Assembly: GCA_026874595.1 (NCBI GenBank)
Contig: CM049316.1
Span: forward strand, 19,863,839 to 19,927,838
DNA length: 64,000 nucleotides
Direction: 5' to 3'
Source: Sipunculus nudus
Lineage: Eukaryota > Annelida > Sipuncula > Golfingiida > Sipunculidae
Translations under genes and position numbers: made by a program
In this document: positions 63,426 through 64,000 of the stretch, piece by piece
Layout: every line of letters begins with the position of its first letter
Numbering within the stretch: the stretch's first letter is position 1
The notes under the pieces: model-generated
The model's input: only the letters and a program-made list of their open reading frames with translations
Databases searched by the model: none
Told to the model about the DNA's origin: nothing

Positions 63426-64000
63426 TTTCTATTTACACTAATTCTGATATTTTAGATTCTGATTCAATAAAAATTTTAAATCTCATTTTCAACCAGAAAG
63501 CCACACAAAAAAAAAATTAGTTTTAGATATCAAAATGTAGTTTAACATTATTTCATTAAAAAGTGTTACCAGGTGCTAAATATAGCATATATAAAAATGA
63601 ATGAAAGGTTAAACATATGAATACCTTCAGAAGAAAATGCTGTACCAGCTTATAAATAATATATACTTTAAGGAGTATAAATAAGGAGTATGAATTTAAA
63701 ACAATTTTTAGACTTATTTAAATATAAGGGTTTTTTGGGTGATTATGCTACCTTAAAGTTAAGAAAAGTAAACAAAAAAAAACACTAAAAAAATTATACA
63801 AAACCAAAGATTGTTTATTCAAATGGTAACTGCATATATTTTTAAAAGACAAATTAGGGCTTTCATCTTGGTAATTAGTCTGGAGTTGTCAAGTCTAATG
63901 CATAAATATGTTTGTTAGGTGGGGATAGAGTGAAACTGTTTAAGGTGGACAGAAGTGAAGAGATCAAGAGACCATGAAGTCCTTCTCCAGTCCATCAAGT
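63426..64000. other. No feature recognised
   Basis: AT-rich sequence at the window end, upstream of the transglutaminase exons. No exon or repeat was identified. Confidence 0.35.

Overview
This window is animal nuclear DNA: AT-rich, with short GT-AG exons separated by long introns and dense interspersed and tandem repeats. The repeats (elements resembling the Helentron-associated 'pearl' type known from oysters, tRNA-derived SINEs, LINE 3' ends, hAT-like MITEs) suggest a bivalve mollusc. That assignment is an inference from repeat style and protein similarity; no species marker is visible.

Two genes are present in convergent (tail-to-tail) order. On the + strand, 5090-24968, twenty exons encode the C-terminal ~875 residues of the HEAT-repeat protein MROH1; the N-terminal half lies before the window or was not recognised. 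All twenty exons join in frame. The second intron (5755-7096) has U12-type (minor spliceosome) signals, and only those signals give the correct phase. On the - strand, 58539 down to 35792, fourteen exons encode ~707 residues of a transglutaminase with the complete Cys-His-Asp catalytic triad and conserved calcium ligands. Only a short N-terminal exon is missing.

Region by region. 1-2641 is the end of a large repeat element. 2642-5089 holds a SINE and no recognised exon. 5090-25680 is MROH1 with its 3' UTR; its introns carry a second copy of the large repeat, a CpG-richer block between direct repeats, a LINE tail, a SINE with target-site duplication, a 31-bp minisatellite against a splice acceptor, and a partial duplication of one exon. 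25680-35790 is the intergenic stretch between the two gene tails: two hAT-like MITEs, a degenerate tandem region, and a 2.1-kb element with 13-bp inverted ends and 6-bp target duplications inserted into it. 35792-58539 is the transglutaminase gene. Its 8.3-kb intron between the His/Asp exon and the next exon holds nested repeat elements (45181-51950). 58540-64000 is upstream of the recognised transglutaminase exons and contains another hairpin-ended repeat and a 40-bp minisatellite.

The two genes have no known joint pathway. MROH1-type proteins act at lysosomes; transglutaminases cross-link proteins, and in invertebrates often act in haemolymph clotting and immunity. The most unusual content is the repeat architecture: the same terminal sequences enclosing different tandem cores, nested insertion, and an internally deleted derivative nearby.
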